Assembly (NCBI GenBank): GCA_031732795.1
Contig: JAVMKC010000103.1
Location: forward strand, 1-62,448
Direction: 5' to 3'
Source of the DNA: Accumulibacter sp031732795
GTDB lineage: Bacteria > Pseudomonadota > Gammaproteobacteria > Burkholderiales > Rhodocyclaceae
Length of the DNA: 62,448 nt
Shown here: positions 28,036 to 36,080 of the stretch, piece after piece
Layout of the letters: the number at the start of each line of letters is the position of its first letter
Numbering within the stretch: the first letter of the stretch is position 1
The notes under the pieces: generated by a model
The model's database searches: none
Seen by the model: only the letters and a program-made list of their open reading frames with translations
Told to the model about the DNA's origin: nothing
Made by a program: the position numbers and the translations under genes

Positions 28036-29090
28036 GGCAGAGCAGAGGCGGTGTTGGCAGGTTGACGGGTCAACAGCATCGCGTCACCGTAACTGAAGAA
28101 ACGATAACGCTGTTCGATGGCGTGGCGGTAGGCCGAGCGGATCGGCTCGAGACCGACGAAGGCGGCGACGAGCATCAACAGCGTCGATTTCGGCAGATGA
28201 AAATTGGTGATCAGCCGATCGACGACCCGGAAGCAAAAACCAGGGGTGATGAAGATATCGGTTTCACCGGCGCCGGCCTGCAGTTCGCCCTGCCGGGCGG
28301 CGGCTTCCAGCGCCCGCAGGCTGGTGGTGCCGACGGCGACGACTTGACGGCCGCGTTCCCGGGTGGCGGCGATCGCCGCCACCGTCGCCGGCGGAATCGA
28401 AAATCGTTCGACGTGCATGCGATGCTCGGCCAGACAGTGTGTCCGGACGGGCTGGAACGTGCCGGCGCCGACGTGCAGCGTCAGCCAGGCGTGTTCGACA
28501 CCACGCTCTGCCAGCCGGCTCAACAGCGGTTCGTCGAAATGCAAGCCGGCGGTCGGCGCGGCGACCGCGCCCGGCTGGCGCGCGAAAACGGTCTGGTAAC
28601 GCCGTTCGTCCACTTCGTCGGCCGGGTGGTCGATGTAAGGAGGCAAAGGCAGGTGACCATACTGGTCGACCAGGGTCCATAAATCGCCTTCGCCGAGTAA
28701 TTGCAGGGCAAAGAACTCATCCTGGTTTCCGCAACGGCCGGTGACTTGCACGGTGAACGCGTTCTCCAGCAGCAAACGCTGACCGGTACCCGGTGATTTG
28801 GAGGCGCGAACCTGGGCGATCAACCGACGCGCATCGACGATCCGCTCGATCAGTACTTCGATCTGGCCGCCGCTCTCCTTGCGACCGAACAAACGGGCCT
28901 TGATCACCCGCGTGTCGTTGAAAACCAGCAGGTCGCCGGGGTTCAGCAAACGATCGAGCTGATCGAAACGGCAGTCGACAACGCCATCGCCGGTCAGATG
29001 CAGCAACCGGCTGGCGCTGCGGGTCGCTACCGGCTGCTGAGCGATCAGTTCGGCCGGCAGCGTGAAATCGAAATCGTCCAGGGTCAGCAT
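28032..29090 (-). CDS. queA: S-adenosylmethionine:tRNA ribosyltransferase-isomerase
   Basis: Makes epoxyqueuosine from preQ1 at the wobble base of GUN-decoding tRNAs. At 352 residues it has the normal length. Family phrases are LTLDDFDFTLPAELIAQ at the start, RLLHL, NDTRVIKARL, VGAGTFQPVR and ITNFHLPKSTLLMLV. ATG 29090 gives the expected N-terminus; the open frame extends 17 residues further without resemblance. It is the first gene of a pair with the SNF2 ATPase. No tgt is seen in the window. Confidence 0.96.
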   Translation of the reverse strand: MLTLDDFDFTLPAELIAQQPVATRSASRLLHLTGDGVVDCRFDQLDRLLNPGDLLVFNDTRVIKARLFGRKESGGQIEVLIERIVDARRLIAQVRASKSPGTGQRLLLENAFTVQVTGRCGNQDEFFALQLLGEGDLWTLVDQYGHLPLPPYIDHPADEVDERRYQTVFARQPGAVAAPTAGLHFDEPLLSRLAERGVEHAWLTLHVGAGTFQPVRTHCLAEHRMHVERFSIPPATVAAIAATRERGRQVVAVGTTSLRALEAAARQGELQAGAGETDIFITPGFCFRVVDRLITNFHLPKSTLLMLVAAFVGLEPIRSAYRHAIEQRYRFFSYGDAMLLTRQPANTASALP

Positions 29091-29180
29091 CCCGACGCTT
29101 GCCTGCCGGTGGGGGAGATGAGCGGGAGGCACTGGAGGCATTGAAAGGGCGCGAGAAGACGGGTGGACGACGCGAGTCTC

Positions 29181-29209
29181 TTGTCTGCCCGTTGGTAATC
29201 AGCGATAAT
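29181..29209 (+). promoter_or_regulatory. sigma-70 promoter of tRNA-Leu
   Basis: -35 TTGTCT (29181-29186), 17-bp spacer, -10 GATAAT (29204-29209), then a GC-rich discriminator CGGCGCC, typical of stringently controlled stable RNA. The tRNA begins about 28 nt after the predicted start. Confidence 0.7.
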
Positions 29210-29244
29210 CGGCGCCTCTTCCGGCTCGCGGTCTGCGAGCCCAA

Positions 29245-29331
29245 GCCGAGATGGCGGAATCGGTAGACGCAGCGGACTCAAAATCCGCCGATTGTGAGAT
29301 CGTGGGGGTTCGATTCCCCCTCTCGGCACCA
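29245..29331 (+). tRNA. tRNA-Leu (anticodon CAA)
   Basis: An 87-nt class II tRNA with a long variable arm. Acceptor GCCGAGA pairs with TCTCGGC, the anticodon loop is CTCAAAA (CAA) on stem GCGGA/TCCGC, and the T arm is GGGGGTTCGATTCCCCC. CCA is encoded at 29329-29331. An A/T-rich AAAAAATTTTT follows without a hairpin. Confidence 0.97.
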
Positions 29332-29470
29332 AAAAATTTTTCATGGGTTCTCGGAAATCCGGCGATTCTAGCATGCTTGCCGGAGCGCTTTCGGAGCGGA
29401 TTTTCCTGACCCTTCATCAACGGCGGTCTGTTCTGTTTTCGTCGGAAAAGCCTGGCCGGCGTGACCGGCC

Positions 29471-30808
29471 TCAAACGACGACCGCGGTTTTGTCCCGAAC
29501 CAAGCGCCTGAAATGCTGCCGCCGTCGCGCGGTGGCTTCTTCGCTGTAGAGCGCGACGACCGTTCGTCGCAACCCGGCGGCCAACTCCTGGGCGCTCATG
29601 TGCGTGGGCTGAAAGTTCACGTCGAACAAGGTGCAGCGTTCCCAGGCCCGCTCCGCCAGTAGTCGACCCTCGCGTTGCAGTTGCGCGAAAAAAGGGGTTC
29701 CTGGAAAAGGAGTCGGCACGGTCACCTGCACGTCGAACGGCAGGACGTCTTCGACGAAGTCGAGCACTTGGTCGAAGACGCGCGTCGTCTGCCCGTCGAG
29801 CCCAAGGACAAAGCAGGCGTTGACCCGGATGCCATGCGACTGGATGCGTTGGATCGCCGCGCGGTATTGCGGCGCACGGGTGAGCTTCCAGTTGCATTTC
29901 GTTTCCAAGCCGTCGAGCCCTTCCGTGGTCGGGCTTTCAAATCCGATCAGCACTTCCGTACATCCAGCTTCACGCATCAGTGTCAGCAAATTTTCGTCTT
30001 CATGAATGGACAAATCGCTTTCGGTGAACCATTTGATTTGCCGTTTGGCGATTTCCGGTAGCAGCGATTTCCAGTAGGCGCGGTGACAAAAGCTGTTGTC
30101 GTCGGCGAACTCGATGAACGGTTGCGGCCAGAGCGAGCGGATGCGGTCGATTTCGGCCAATACCCGCGCGGCAGGTTTTTGCTTGTATTTGCGGGTGAGC
30201 ATGATCGAACTCGCGCAATAGCCGCAGCGCCAAGGACAGCCGCGACTGGTCTGCACGGTAATGCGGTTGTAACGCGCGATGTCCAGTAGCTCGTAAGCCG
30301 GCATCGGTGCGGCGGCGAGGTCGAAATCGACGCCGTGCGCGGTGTATAGCGAACGCAATCGGCCTCGCTCGGCGTCGCGCAAGACCTCGAGCCAAACGCT
30401 TTCTCCCTCGCCGACAACGGCTGTCGCGCCGTTGGCAATCGCTTCCTGAGGCAGCGCCGTGACGTGCAGGCCGCCGATGACGACCGGAATGCCGAGCGCG
30501 CGATAATGCGCTGCGACGCGATAGGCTTCTTTAATCTGGGCGCTGAAGCTGGAAATGGCAACCAGATCGACGTCGCGCGGCAGGGCTTCGAGGTGGAGGT
30601 CCGGCATTTCGAGATAGCGCCGCTGATGAGGCGGGGGCGTCATGCCGGCCAGCGTCAACAAGCCCAGACTGGGTAGCGAAGCGATGCTGCGATTGCGTTC
30701 GATGAAGCCGGGCAGCGTCAAGCCGAGCGCGGTCAATTCCGGGTCGCAGGCGCGCAATCCGCTCATGGCGATAAAGGCGATCCTCAGCGTTCTTGCGGGT
30801 GTGTACAT
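29471..30808 (-). CDS. cobalamin-binding-domain radical SAM protein
   Basis: A 445-residue protein. The first 140 residues form a B12-binding-like Rossmann domain (VDLVAISSFSAQIKEAYRVA, VVIGGLHVTALPQEA). It lacks the classic DxHxxG motif, so base-off cobalamin is not assured. The radical SAM core has CPWRCGYC, a CxxxCxxC cluster site. The substrate is unknown; relatives include BchE, hopanoid-modifying and lipid-modifying enzymes. ATG 30808 follows GGAG at 5 nt. It lies 59 bp behind a small membrane protein gene, probably in one sigma-54-controlled operon. Confidence 0.88.
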   Translation of the reverse strand: MYTPARTLRIAFIAMSGLRACDPELTALGLTLPGFIERNRSIASLPSLGLLTLAGMTPPPHQRRYLEMPDLHLEALPRDVDLVAISSFSAQIKEAYRVAAHYRALGIPVVIGGLHVTALPQEAIANGATAVVGEGESVWLEVLRDAERGRLRSLYTAHGVDFDLAAAPMPAYELLDIARYNRITVQTSRGCPWRCGYCASSIMLTRKYKQKPAARVLAEIDRIRSLWPQPFIEFADDNSFCHRAYWKSLLPEIAKRQIKWFTESDLSIHEDENLLTLMREAGCTEVLIGFESPTTEGLDGLETKCNWKLTRAPQYRAAIQRIQSHGIRVNACFVLGLDGQTTRVFDQVLDFVEDVLPFDVQVTVPTPFPGTPFFAQLQREGRLLAERAWERCTLFDVNFQPTHMSAQELAAGLRRTVVALYSEEATARRRQHFRRLVRDKTAVVV

Positions 30809-30867
30809 TGTGGCTCCATGGTCCGTCGGCGAAGGGTTGGCGGATGAAACGAGGCGGCGCTGCTCCA

Positions 30868-31254
30868 TCACAGCACTCCAGCAAACAGCACATCGGCGAC
30901 GCCACTGACGAGCGACAACACCGGCAGAAAAAAGAGATGGCGGAAGCATGGGCGCCACGCGGCGAGAAAGCAGACGGCCGGCATCGATACGGCGCCGGCC
31001 AACAGCGCCCAAGCGGCCCAGACGGGTGGAGCCGATGCGATCAAGTTCAGCGTATGGGTGAAAGCCAGATTGATGAAGGCAATGCCGAAGAAGCTGATAT
31101 GACCCAGTCGTAGCAGACGCCGGCGCCAACTGTCGTAACCGCCCAGCCAGGTTTGAGAGTGAAAAAAGAGGCCGATCAGTGCGCCGCTGAGCATTCCCAG
31201 CAGAATTCCGATCCAGGCCGCCCAGAGATTCATATGGTTCACGTTGAGATTCAT
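30868..31254 (-). CDS. small four-helix integral membrane protein, unknown function
   Basis: A 128-residue hydrophobic protein with about four membrane segments: WAAWIGILLGMLSGALIGLFF, a segment around SFFGIAFINLAF, a segment around AWALLAGAVSMPAVCFLAA, and a C-terminal one (LFFLPVLSLVSGVADVLF). I do not recognise the family. ATG 31254 follows AAGGA by 7 nt. It is the first gene after the sigma-54 promoter at 31294-31308 and precedes the radical SAM gene, so it may anchor or serve that enzyme. Confidence 0.75.
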   Translation of the reverse strand: MNLNVNHMNLWAAWIGILLGMLSGALIGLFFHSQTWLGGYDSWRRRLLRLGHISFFGIAFINLAFTHTLNLIASAPPVWAAWALLAGAVSMPAVCFLAAWRPCFRHLFFLPVLSLVSGVADVLFAGVL

Positions 31255-31293
31255 GTGTCAGTCCTTCCATGGGGTTGAGACATGAATCGTCAA

Positions 31294-31308
31294 GCAATTT
31301 GAAGGCCA
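31294..31308 (-). promoter_or_regulatory. sigma-54 promoter (-24/-12)
   Basis: On the minus strand the sequence reads TGGCCTTCAAATTGC: GG at -24 and GC at -12 separated by exactly 10 bases, with TGGC and TTGC intact. The predicted start is near 31,283, about 30 nt before the membrane-protein ATG. The divergent neighbour is a sigma-54 activator gene, which strengthens the call. Confidence 0.78.
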
Positions 31309-31370
31309 ACTGTATTTGATTAATTTTTATGAAATAAAAATAAAGCTATGAGAATAGCAAACATTTTATG

Positions 31371-31397
31371 CATGCATGGATTACATTTCATGCATGG
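31371..31397. promoter_or_regulatory. candidate activator site (UAS): paired CATGCATGG repeats
   Basis: CATGCATGG occurs at 31371-31379 and 31389-31397, 18 bp apart, and the first overlaps the palindrome TGCATGCA (31369-31376). The site is 65-90 bp upstream of the -24 box, a normal distance for enhancer sites of sigma-54 activators. It is just upstream of the preferred activator start, so autoregulation is possible. Binding is inferred. Confidence 0.5.
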
Positions 31398-31414
31398 CGT
31401 CTGGAGGTGTGTCC

Positions 31415-32941
31415 GTGGCGGAGTCTCTTGCGCTGAGCGCTGAAAACCGCGACTTTTTTCGGCGTGTCGGGCAGATCGTTTTTTCCAATCCCTTCTCGGA
31501 CGACCGCGCGCAACGGGTGCGCGAAGCGGTTGGCGGGATCCTGCGTCCAGGAATGGCCGATAGCGAAGCCTTGAATACGGTCATCGGACAGCGATTGCAG
31601 ACGCTGGACGCCCACGGCAGGATTCAATTGAACGCGCTGGCCGCTGACGATGCCCGCTGCCTGAAGCCGGTATTTCTTTTTGACGTTTATCACCGGCATC
31701 TGTCGAGCATGGACGCCCTGATTGAACGCCAGGCCGAACGGCGTGAAACGCGGGTCGACGCGCCGCTGGCCGATCGGCTGCTTGGCGAACTCGTCAACCG
31801 TGGTTTCGCCGAGGACGAAGCGGTGCGCTATTTCGCCTTGTTCCATCAGTTGCGTCGGGCGTATTACTTCATCGAGGACGGTTTGACCGGTGAGAGTCCG
31901 TCGATGAAAAACTTGCGTCTTGCGTTGTGGAACAACGTCTTCACGCACGACATGCAGCTTTTCGATACCCATTTGTGGAGCCGGATGGAGGATTTTTCGA
32001 CGCTGCTGCTCGGGGAGACCGGCACCGGTAAAGGGCAGGCAGCGGCGGCCATCGGACGTTCGGCGCACATTCCCTATCTGCACCGCGAAAGACGCTTCGC
32101 CGCTAATTTCGCGGAAAGTTTCATCGCCATCAATCTGTCGCAGTTTCCTGAAGGGCTGATCGAATCGGAACTGTTCGGCCACCGCAAAGGCGCTTTCACG
32201 GGGGCCATCGAGCATCACGAAGGCGTACTTGCGCGATCCAGCGCGCACGGCACCTTGTTTCTCGACGAGATCGGCGAGGTGAGCGTGCCGATCCAGATCA
32301 AACTGCTGCAGGTGTTGCAGGAGCGGAGTTTCACACCGCTCGGCAGCCATCAGGCACAGCGTTTCGCCGGACGGGTCATCGCGGCGACCAATCGTCCATT
32401 ACGCCAATTGCTGGCCGGAGGCCGCTTCCGCCACGATTTTTACTATCGGTTGTGCTCGGATGCGATCATCGTGCCCACGCTGCGACAACGACTCGTCGAA
32501 ACGCCGGACGAATTCGAAACGCTCGTTCACCGGCTGGTGACACGCACCCTCGGCGCCTCCGACACGACTGTCGGCGAGCGCGTCGTCGAGGCGCTGCGCC
32601 GTTTTTTGCCGAAAGACTATCACTGGCCCGGCAATGTCCGCGAACTCGAGCAAGCGGTGCGTCGCGTTCTGCTGACCGGACGCTATGCCCTGTGCGACGA
32701 GTCGTCGACCGAGACGGGCGAGGAAACCCTGTGGCGGGCGACTGAAGGCGGCAGTCTCTCGGTCGGCGTCTTGCTCGCCCGTTACTGCCAATTGCTCCAC
32801 CAGCGTCTGGGCACCTATGAAGACGTTGCGCGACGAACCGGGCTCGATAGACGAACGGCCAGAAAGTACGTTCTGCAGCAGCCCGCCGAGGACGCTTCTT
32901 CCCTGCGAAAACGGGCTTCGGAAGACGGAACGGCGGCATGA
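31415..32941 (+). CDS. sigma-54-dependent transcriptional activator (AAA+)
   Basis: A 508-residue enhancer-binding protein. The first 190 or so residues are a sensory region I do not recognise; no receiver or PAS phrase is visible. The AAA+ domain has Walker A GETGTGKG, the sigma-54 contact loop GAFTGA intact, Walker B LFLDEIGE, and WPGNVRELEQAV. The C-terminal helix-turn-helix is TYEDVARRTGLDRRTARKYV. GTG 31415 follows GGAGG by 7 nt; ATG 31376 or 31394 would be longer but lacks such a site. It faces the operon with the sigma-54 promoter, its probable target. Confidence 0.9.
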   Translation: MAESLALSAENRDFFRRVGQIVFSNPFSDDRAQRVREAVGGILRPGMADSEALNTVIGQRLQTLDAHGRIQLNALAADDARCLKPVFLFDVYHRHLSSMDALIERQAERRETRVDAPLADRLLGELVNRGFAEDEAVRYFALFHQLRRAYYFIEDGLTGESPSMKNLRLALWNNVFTHDMQLFDTHLWSRMEDFSTLLLGETGTGKGQAAAAIGRSAHIPYLHRERRFAANFAESFIAINLSQFPEGLIESELFGHRKGAFTGAIEHHEGVLARSSAHGTLFLDEIGEVSVPIQIKLLQVLQERSFTPLGSHQAQRFAGRVIAATNRPLRQLLAGGRFRHDFYYRLCSDAIIVPTLRQRLVETPDEFETLVHRLVTRTLGASDTTVGERVVEALRRFLPKDYHWPGNVRELEQAVRRVLLTGRYALCDESSTETGEETLWRATEGGSLSVGVLLARYCQLLHQRLGTYEDVARRTGLDRRTARKYVLQQPAEDASSLRKRASEDGTAA

Positions 32942-33007
32942 GGGATTGCTGTGCGTTCATGGACGGCCGAGACGGCGCCTGCGACGACACTCTTGTCAGC
33001 CGCCGGC

Positions 33008-33057
33008 CGATCAATGAAAATTAAGCAAGCGCTTGCTTGCTTAATTTTCATTGATCG
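33008..33057. promoter_or_regulatory. 50-bp perfect palindrome, candidate TetR operator before fadH
   Basis: Two 23-bp arms (33008-33030 and 33035-33057) are perfect reverse complements around GCTT. The core AAGCAAGCGCTTGCTT (33023-33038) is a 16-bp symmetric site of the size bound by TetR dimers. It ends 17 bp before the fadH ATG, and a tetR gene is the next gene but one. It could also form a hairpin that ends the activator transcript, but no T-run follows. Confidence 0.7.
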
Positions 33058-33074
33058 TTCGAGGAGAACCCGCC

Positions 33075-35099
33075 ATGCGTCACCGCGTTTATCCGCATCT
33101 GCTTGCGCCACTCGACCTCGGGTTTACGACCTTGCCCAACCGTGTGCTGATGGGGTCGATGCATACCGGGCTGGAAGAGATGCCGAAAGGCTTTGCCCGT
33201 CTGGCGGCTTTCTACGCTGAGCGTGCGCGTGGCGGTGTCAGCCTGATCGTCACCGGCGGCATCGCCCCCAACCCGGACGGCGTGATCGCCACCGGCGCCG
33301 CGGTGCTGGAGAACGAAGCGCAGGTCGACAAGCATCGGCTGATCACCGACGCGGTGCACCAGGCCGGCGGCAGGATCGCCATGCAGATCCTGCATACCGG
33401 ACGCTACGCGTATCATCGCGGCGCCGTGGCGCCGTCGGCACTGCAAGCGCCGATTTCGCCGATCGTTCCGCGCGAGCTCAGCGAGGAGGATATCGAAAAG
33501 ATACTCGGCGACTACGCCCGCTGCGCGTCGCTGGCGCAACAGGCGGGATACGACGGTGTCGAGGTGATGGGCTCCGAAGGCTACCTGATCAATCAGTTCA
33601 TCGCCCAGCAGACCAACAAACGCAGCGACCGCTGGGGCGGCAGCTTTGAAAACCGCTGTCGTTTCGCCGTCGAAACCGTCGCCCGGGTGCGTCAGGCGAC
33701 CGGTGCGAATTTCATCGTCATTTTCCGGCTGTCGATGCTCGATCTGGTCGAAGACGGCAGCGATTGGGACGAAGTCGTTGCTTTGGCCAAAGCGGTCGAA
33801 GCCGCCGGGGCGACGATGATCAATACCGGCATCGGCTGGCACGAGGCGCGCATCCCGACGATCGCGACGATGGTGCCGCGCGCGGCTTTTGCCTGGGTGA
33901 CCAAGCGCCTGATGGGCCAGGTGCGGGTGCCGCTGATCACCACCAACCGCATCAACACCCCGGCGGTTGCCGAAGAACTGCTCGCTTCCGGCTGCGCCGA
34001 CATGGTCTCGATGGCCCGGCCGTTCCTGGCCGACGCCGAGTTTGTCAACAAGGCCGCCGCTGGCCGGGCCGACGAAATCAACACCTGCATTGCCTGCAAC
34101 CAGGCGTGTCTCGACGAGATTTTCGCTGGACGGCCGAGTACCTGCCTGGTCAATCCGCGTGCCTGCCGTGAAAGCGAACTGCCGATCGTCAAGGCAGGCG
34201 CCCTCCGGCGGATCGCCGTCGTCGGCGCTGGACCGGCGGGAATGGCGTGCGCGGTCACCGCCGCCGAGCGCGGCCACGAGGTGACCTTGTTCGAAGCCAG
34301 CGCGGAAATCGGCGGCCAGTTCAAACTGGCCCGGCAGATTCCGGGCAAAGAAGAGTTCGCCGAAACCTTGCGCTACTTTGACCACCGCTTGCGTGCTCTC
34401 GGCGTCAGCGTCGAACTCGGTCAGCGTTGTGAAGTCGCCGATTTGACCGGCGGTCGCTTCGACCACGTGGTGCTGGCCACCGGCATCGTCCCGCGGCAGC
34501 CGGCGCTGCCGGGTCTGGAACACGAAAAAGTGATGTCGTATATCGATCTGATCGACGGGTATCGTATCGCCGGCCCGCGGGTGGCGATCATCGGTGCTGG
34601 CGGCATCGGTTTCGACGTCGCCGAATTCCTGACCCACGCGGCTGACGATCACGATGAACTCGAACGTTTTCAGAGCGAATGGGGGATCGATCCGACATAC
34701 AGCCGGCGCGGCGGCCTGGCCGAACCGCGTTGTCCGGCCGCGCCGCGGCAGGTCTGGCTGCTGCAGCGCAAGTCCAGCAAGGTCGGTGACGGCTTGGCGA
34801 AAACCACCGGCTGGGCGCGCCGCACGCTGCTCAAAAAGCGCGGGGTGCATATGCTTTCCGGTGTCAGCTACCAACGGGTCGATGACGCTGGTCTGCATCT
34901 GCTGATCGATGGTCAGCCGCAATGCCTGCCGGTGGACCACGTGATCATCTGCGCCGGTCAGGAATCGTGCCGCGATCTGGAAGAAGGATTGCGCGCCGCC
35001 GGGGTGCCGGTGTCGTTGATCGGTGGGGCGGATGTCGCCGCGGAACTCGACGCCAAGCGAGCCATCGACCAGGGAACGCGCCTGGCGCTGACCCTCTGA
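33075..35099 (+). CDS. fadH: NADPH-dependent 2,4-dienoyl-CoA reductase
   Basis: A 674-residue flavoenzyme that reduces 2,4-dienoyl-CoA during beta-oxidation of unsaturated fatty acids. An OYE-like TIM barrel (1-360) carries ILHTGRYAYH. The 4Fe-4S ligands are in CIACNQACLDEIF and STCLVNP (about 337-357). The FAD site is VVGAGPAG (near 382) and the NADPH site IIGAGGIG (near 505). ATG 33075 follows AGGAGA; the frame opens slightly earlier with a TTG. It is 5 bp from tetR, so the two form an operon behind the palindrome. Confidence 0.96.
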   Translation: MRHRVYPHLLAPLDLGFTTLPNRVLMGSMHTGLEEMPKGFARLAAFYAERARGGVSLIVTGGIAPNPDGVIATGAAVLENEAQVDKHRLITDAVHQAGGRIAMQILHTGRYAYHRGAVAPSALQAPISPIVPRELSEEDIEKILGDYARCASLAQQAGYDGVEVMGSEGYLINQFIAQQTNKRSDRWGGSFENRCRFAVETVARVRQATGANFIVIFRLSMLDLVEDGSDWDEVVALAKAVEAAGATMINTGIGWHEARIPTIATMVPRAAFAWVTKRLMGQVRVPLITTNRINTPAVAEELLASGCADMVSMARPFLADAEFVNKAAAGRADEINTCIACNQACLDEIFAGRPSTCLVNPRACRESELPIVKAGALRRIAVVGAGPAGMACAVTAAERGHEVTLFEASAEIGGQFKLARQIPGKEEFAETLRYFDHRLRALGVSVELGQRCEVADLTGGRFDHVVLATGIVPRQPALPGLEHEKVMSYIDLIDGYRIAGPRVAIIGAGGIGFDVAEFLTHAADDHDELERFQSEWGIDPTYSRRGGLAEPRCPAAPRQVWLLQRKSSKVGDGLAKTTGWARRTLLKKRGVHMLSGVSYQRVDDAGLHLLIDGQPQCLPVDHVIICAGQESCRDLEEGLRAAGVPVSLIGGADVAAELDAKRAIDQGTRLALTL

Positions 35100-35104
35100 G
35101 CGCG

Positions 35105-35689
35105 ATGAGTCGTCGCAGAAAGGACGGCGCCTCGCTGGAAGCCAACCGCCGCGAGGCTTTGTTGCGCACGGCGGCGCGGCTGTTCGTCGAAAAAGGATTC
35201 GAGGCCACCACTACCCGCGACATCGCCGACGCGGTCGGCATGCGTCCCGGCAGTCCGTTCTATCATTTCCGCAGCAAGCACGATCTGCTCAAAGCGGCGA
35301 TGATCGCCGGGATCGACGGCGGCTTGCAGCGTCTGCAAGCCGCGGTAGCCGATGTCGCCGATCCCGAACGACGTTTGCGGACGATGATCCGCACCCATCT
35401 CGGCACCCTGCTGGAAAACGATTGCCCGGCGCCGCTGCTGTTCTACGAATCCCGCTCGCTGGATGCCGGCGCGCGCGCCGAAATGACCGCCGCCACCGAT
35501 CGTTACCAGCAAATCTGGCAAACGACCCTCGACGAGCTCGCTGCCGCGGGCCGATTGCGAGGTCCAGCGAAAGCGACGCGTCTGCTGCTTTTCGGCATGC
35601 TCAACTCGTGCAGCCAATGGTATCGGCCGGACGGAGCATTCACGCTCGAGTCGATCGCCGATCTCGCCGCGGAGATGGTGCTGGTCTGA
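35105..35689 (+). CDS. TetR-family transcriptional regulator
   Basis: A 194-residue repressor-like protein. The N-terminal helix-turn-helix reads TRDIADAVGMRPGSPFYHFRSKHDLL, with the typical AARLFVEKGFEATT before it. The C-terminal domain resembles fatty-acid-type TetR regulators (WYRPDGAFTLESIADL near the end), whose ligands are often acyl-CoAs. It starts 5 bp after fadH. The likely target is the 50-bp palindrome before fadH, giving autoregulation. Confidence 0.93.
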   Translation: MSRRRKDGASLEANRREALLRTAARLFVEKGFEATTTRDIADAVGMRPGSPFYHFRSKHDLLKAAMIAGIDGGLQRLQAAVADVADPERRLRTMIRTHLGTLLENDCPAPLLFYESRSLDAGARAEMTAATDRYQQIWQTTLDELAAAGRLRGPAKATRLLLFGMLNSCSQWYRPDGAFTLESIADLAAEMVLV

Positions 35690-36080
35690 TCGGTGGTCAG
35701 ACGACACTTTTCAAGCGACCCGGCGGGCCTGGGGTGTGGGTCGCGGCCGCATTTTCCCGGCGCCGAAAGTTCGATCCTGTGCATTCCTCCGCTGTTTTGT
35801 CGTCGCCTCCGCGAGTTCTGCCGGTCGGCTGGCGGTTCCTGGTCATGTTTTCCTGTTGAGCGCTTCGAGAGTGGCTCGGATCGGCAGAAGCATTGCCGAG
35901 CGAGAGCCTGTCGCCGATGCCGATCGGGAGTGTTGTGTCCCGCGTTGTTGCAATCTTTTCGGCGCGAAGTTATCGACACTGGCCGATCATCGGCAGCCTC
36001 TCGGTGCCATAAAAATTTATTTCTTTACACTTACTAAATAATTAGCTGCATTTTTCAAATGAACGTGCTATGGTTGCGCC
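35690..36080. other. gene-free gap before the PHB depolymerase gene
   Basis: No credible ORF. The last 90 bp are AT-rich (TTTACACTTACTAAATAATTAG near 36,025-36,046) and probably hold the promoter of the next gene, but no good -35/-10 pair was fixed. Confidence 0.35.

Noticed and set aside
28062..28682. 206-residue plus-strand open frame over queA
   Set aside because: Antisense to a well-conserved queA; shadow frame.
33048..34940. 630-residue minus-strand open frame under fadH
   Set aside because: The plus strand encodes a full FadH with all cofactor motifs; the antisense frame is low-complexity.
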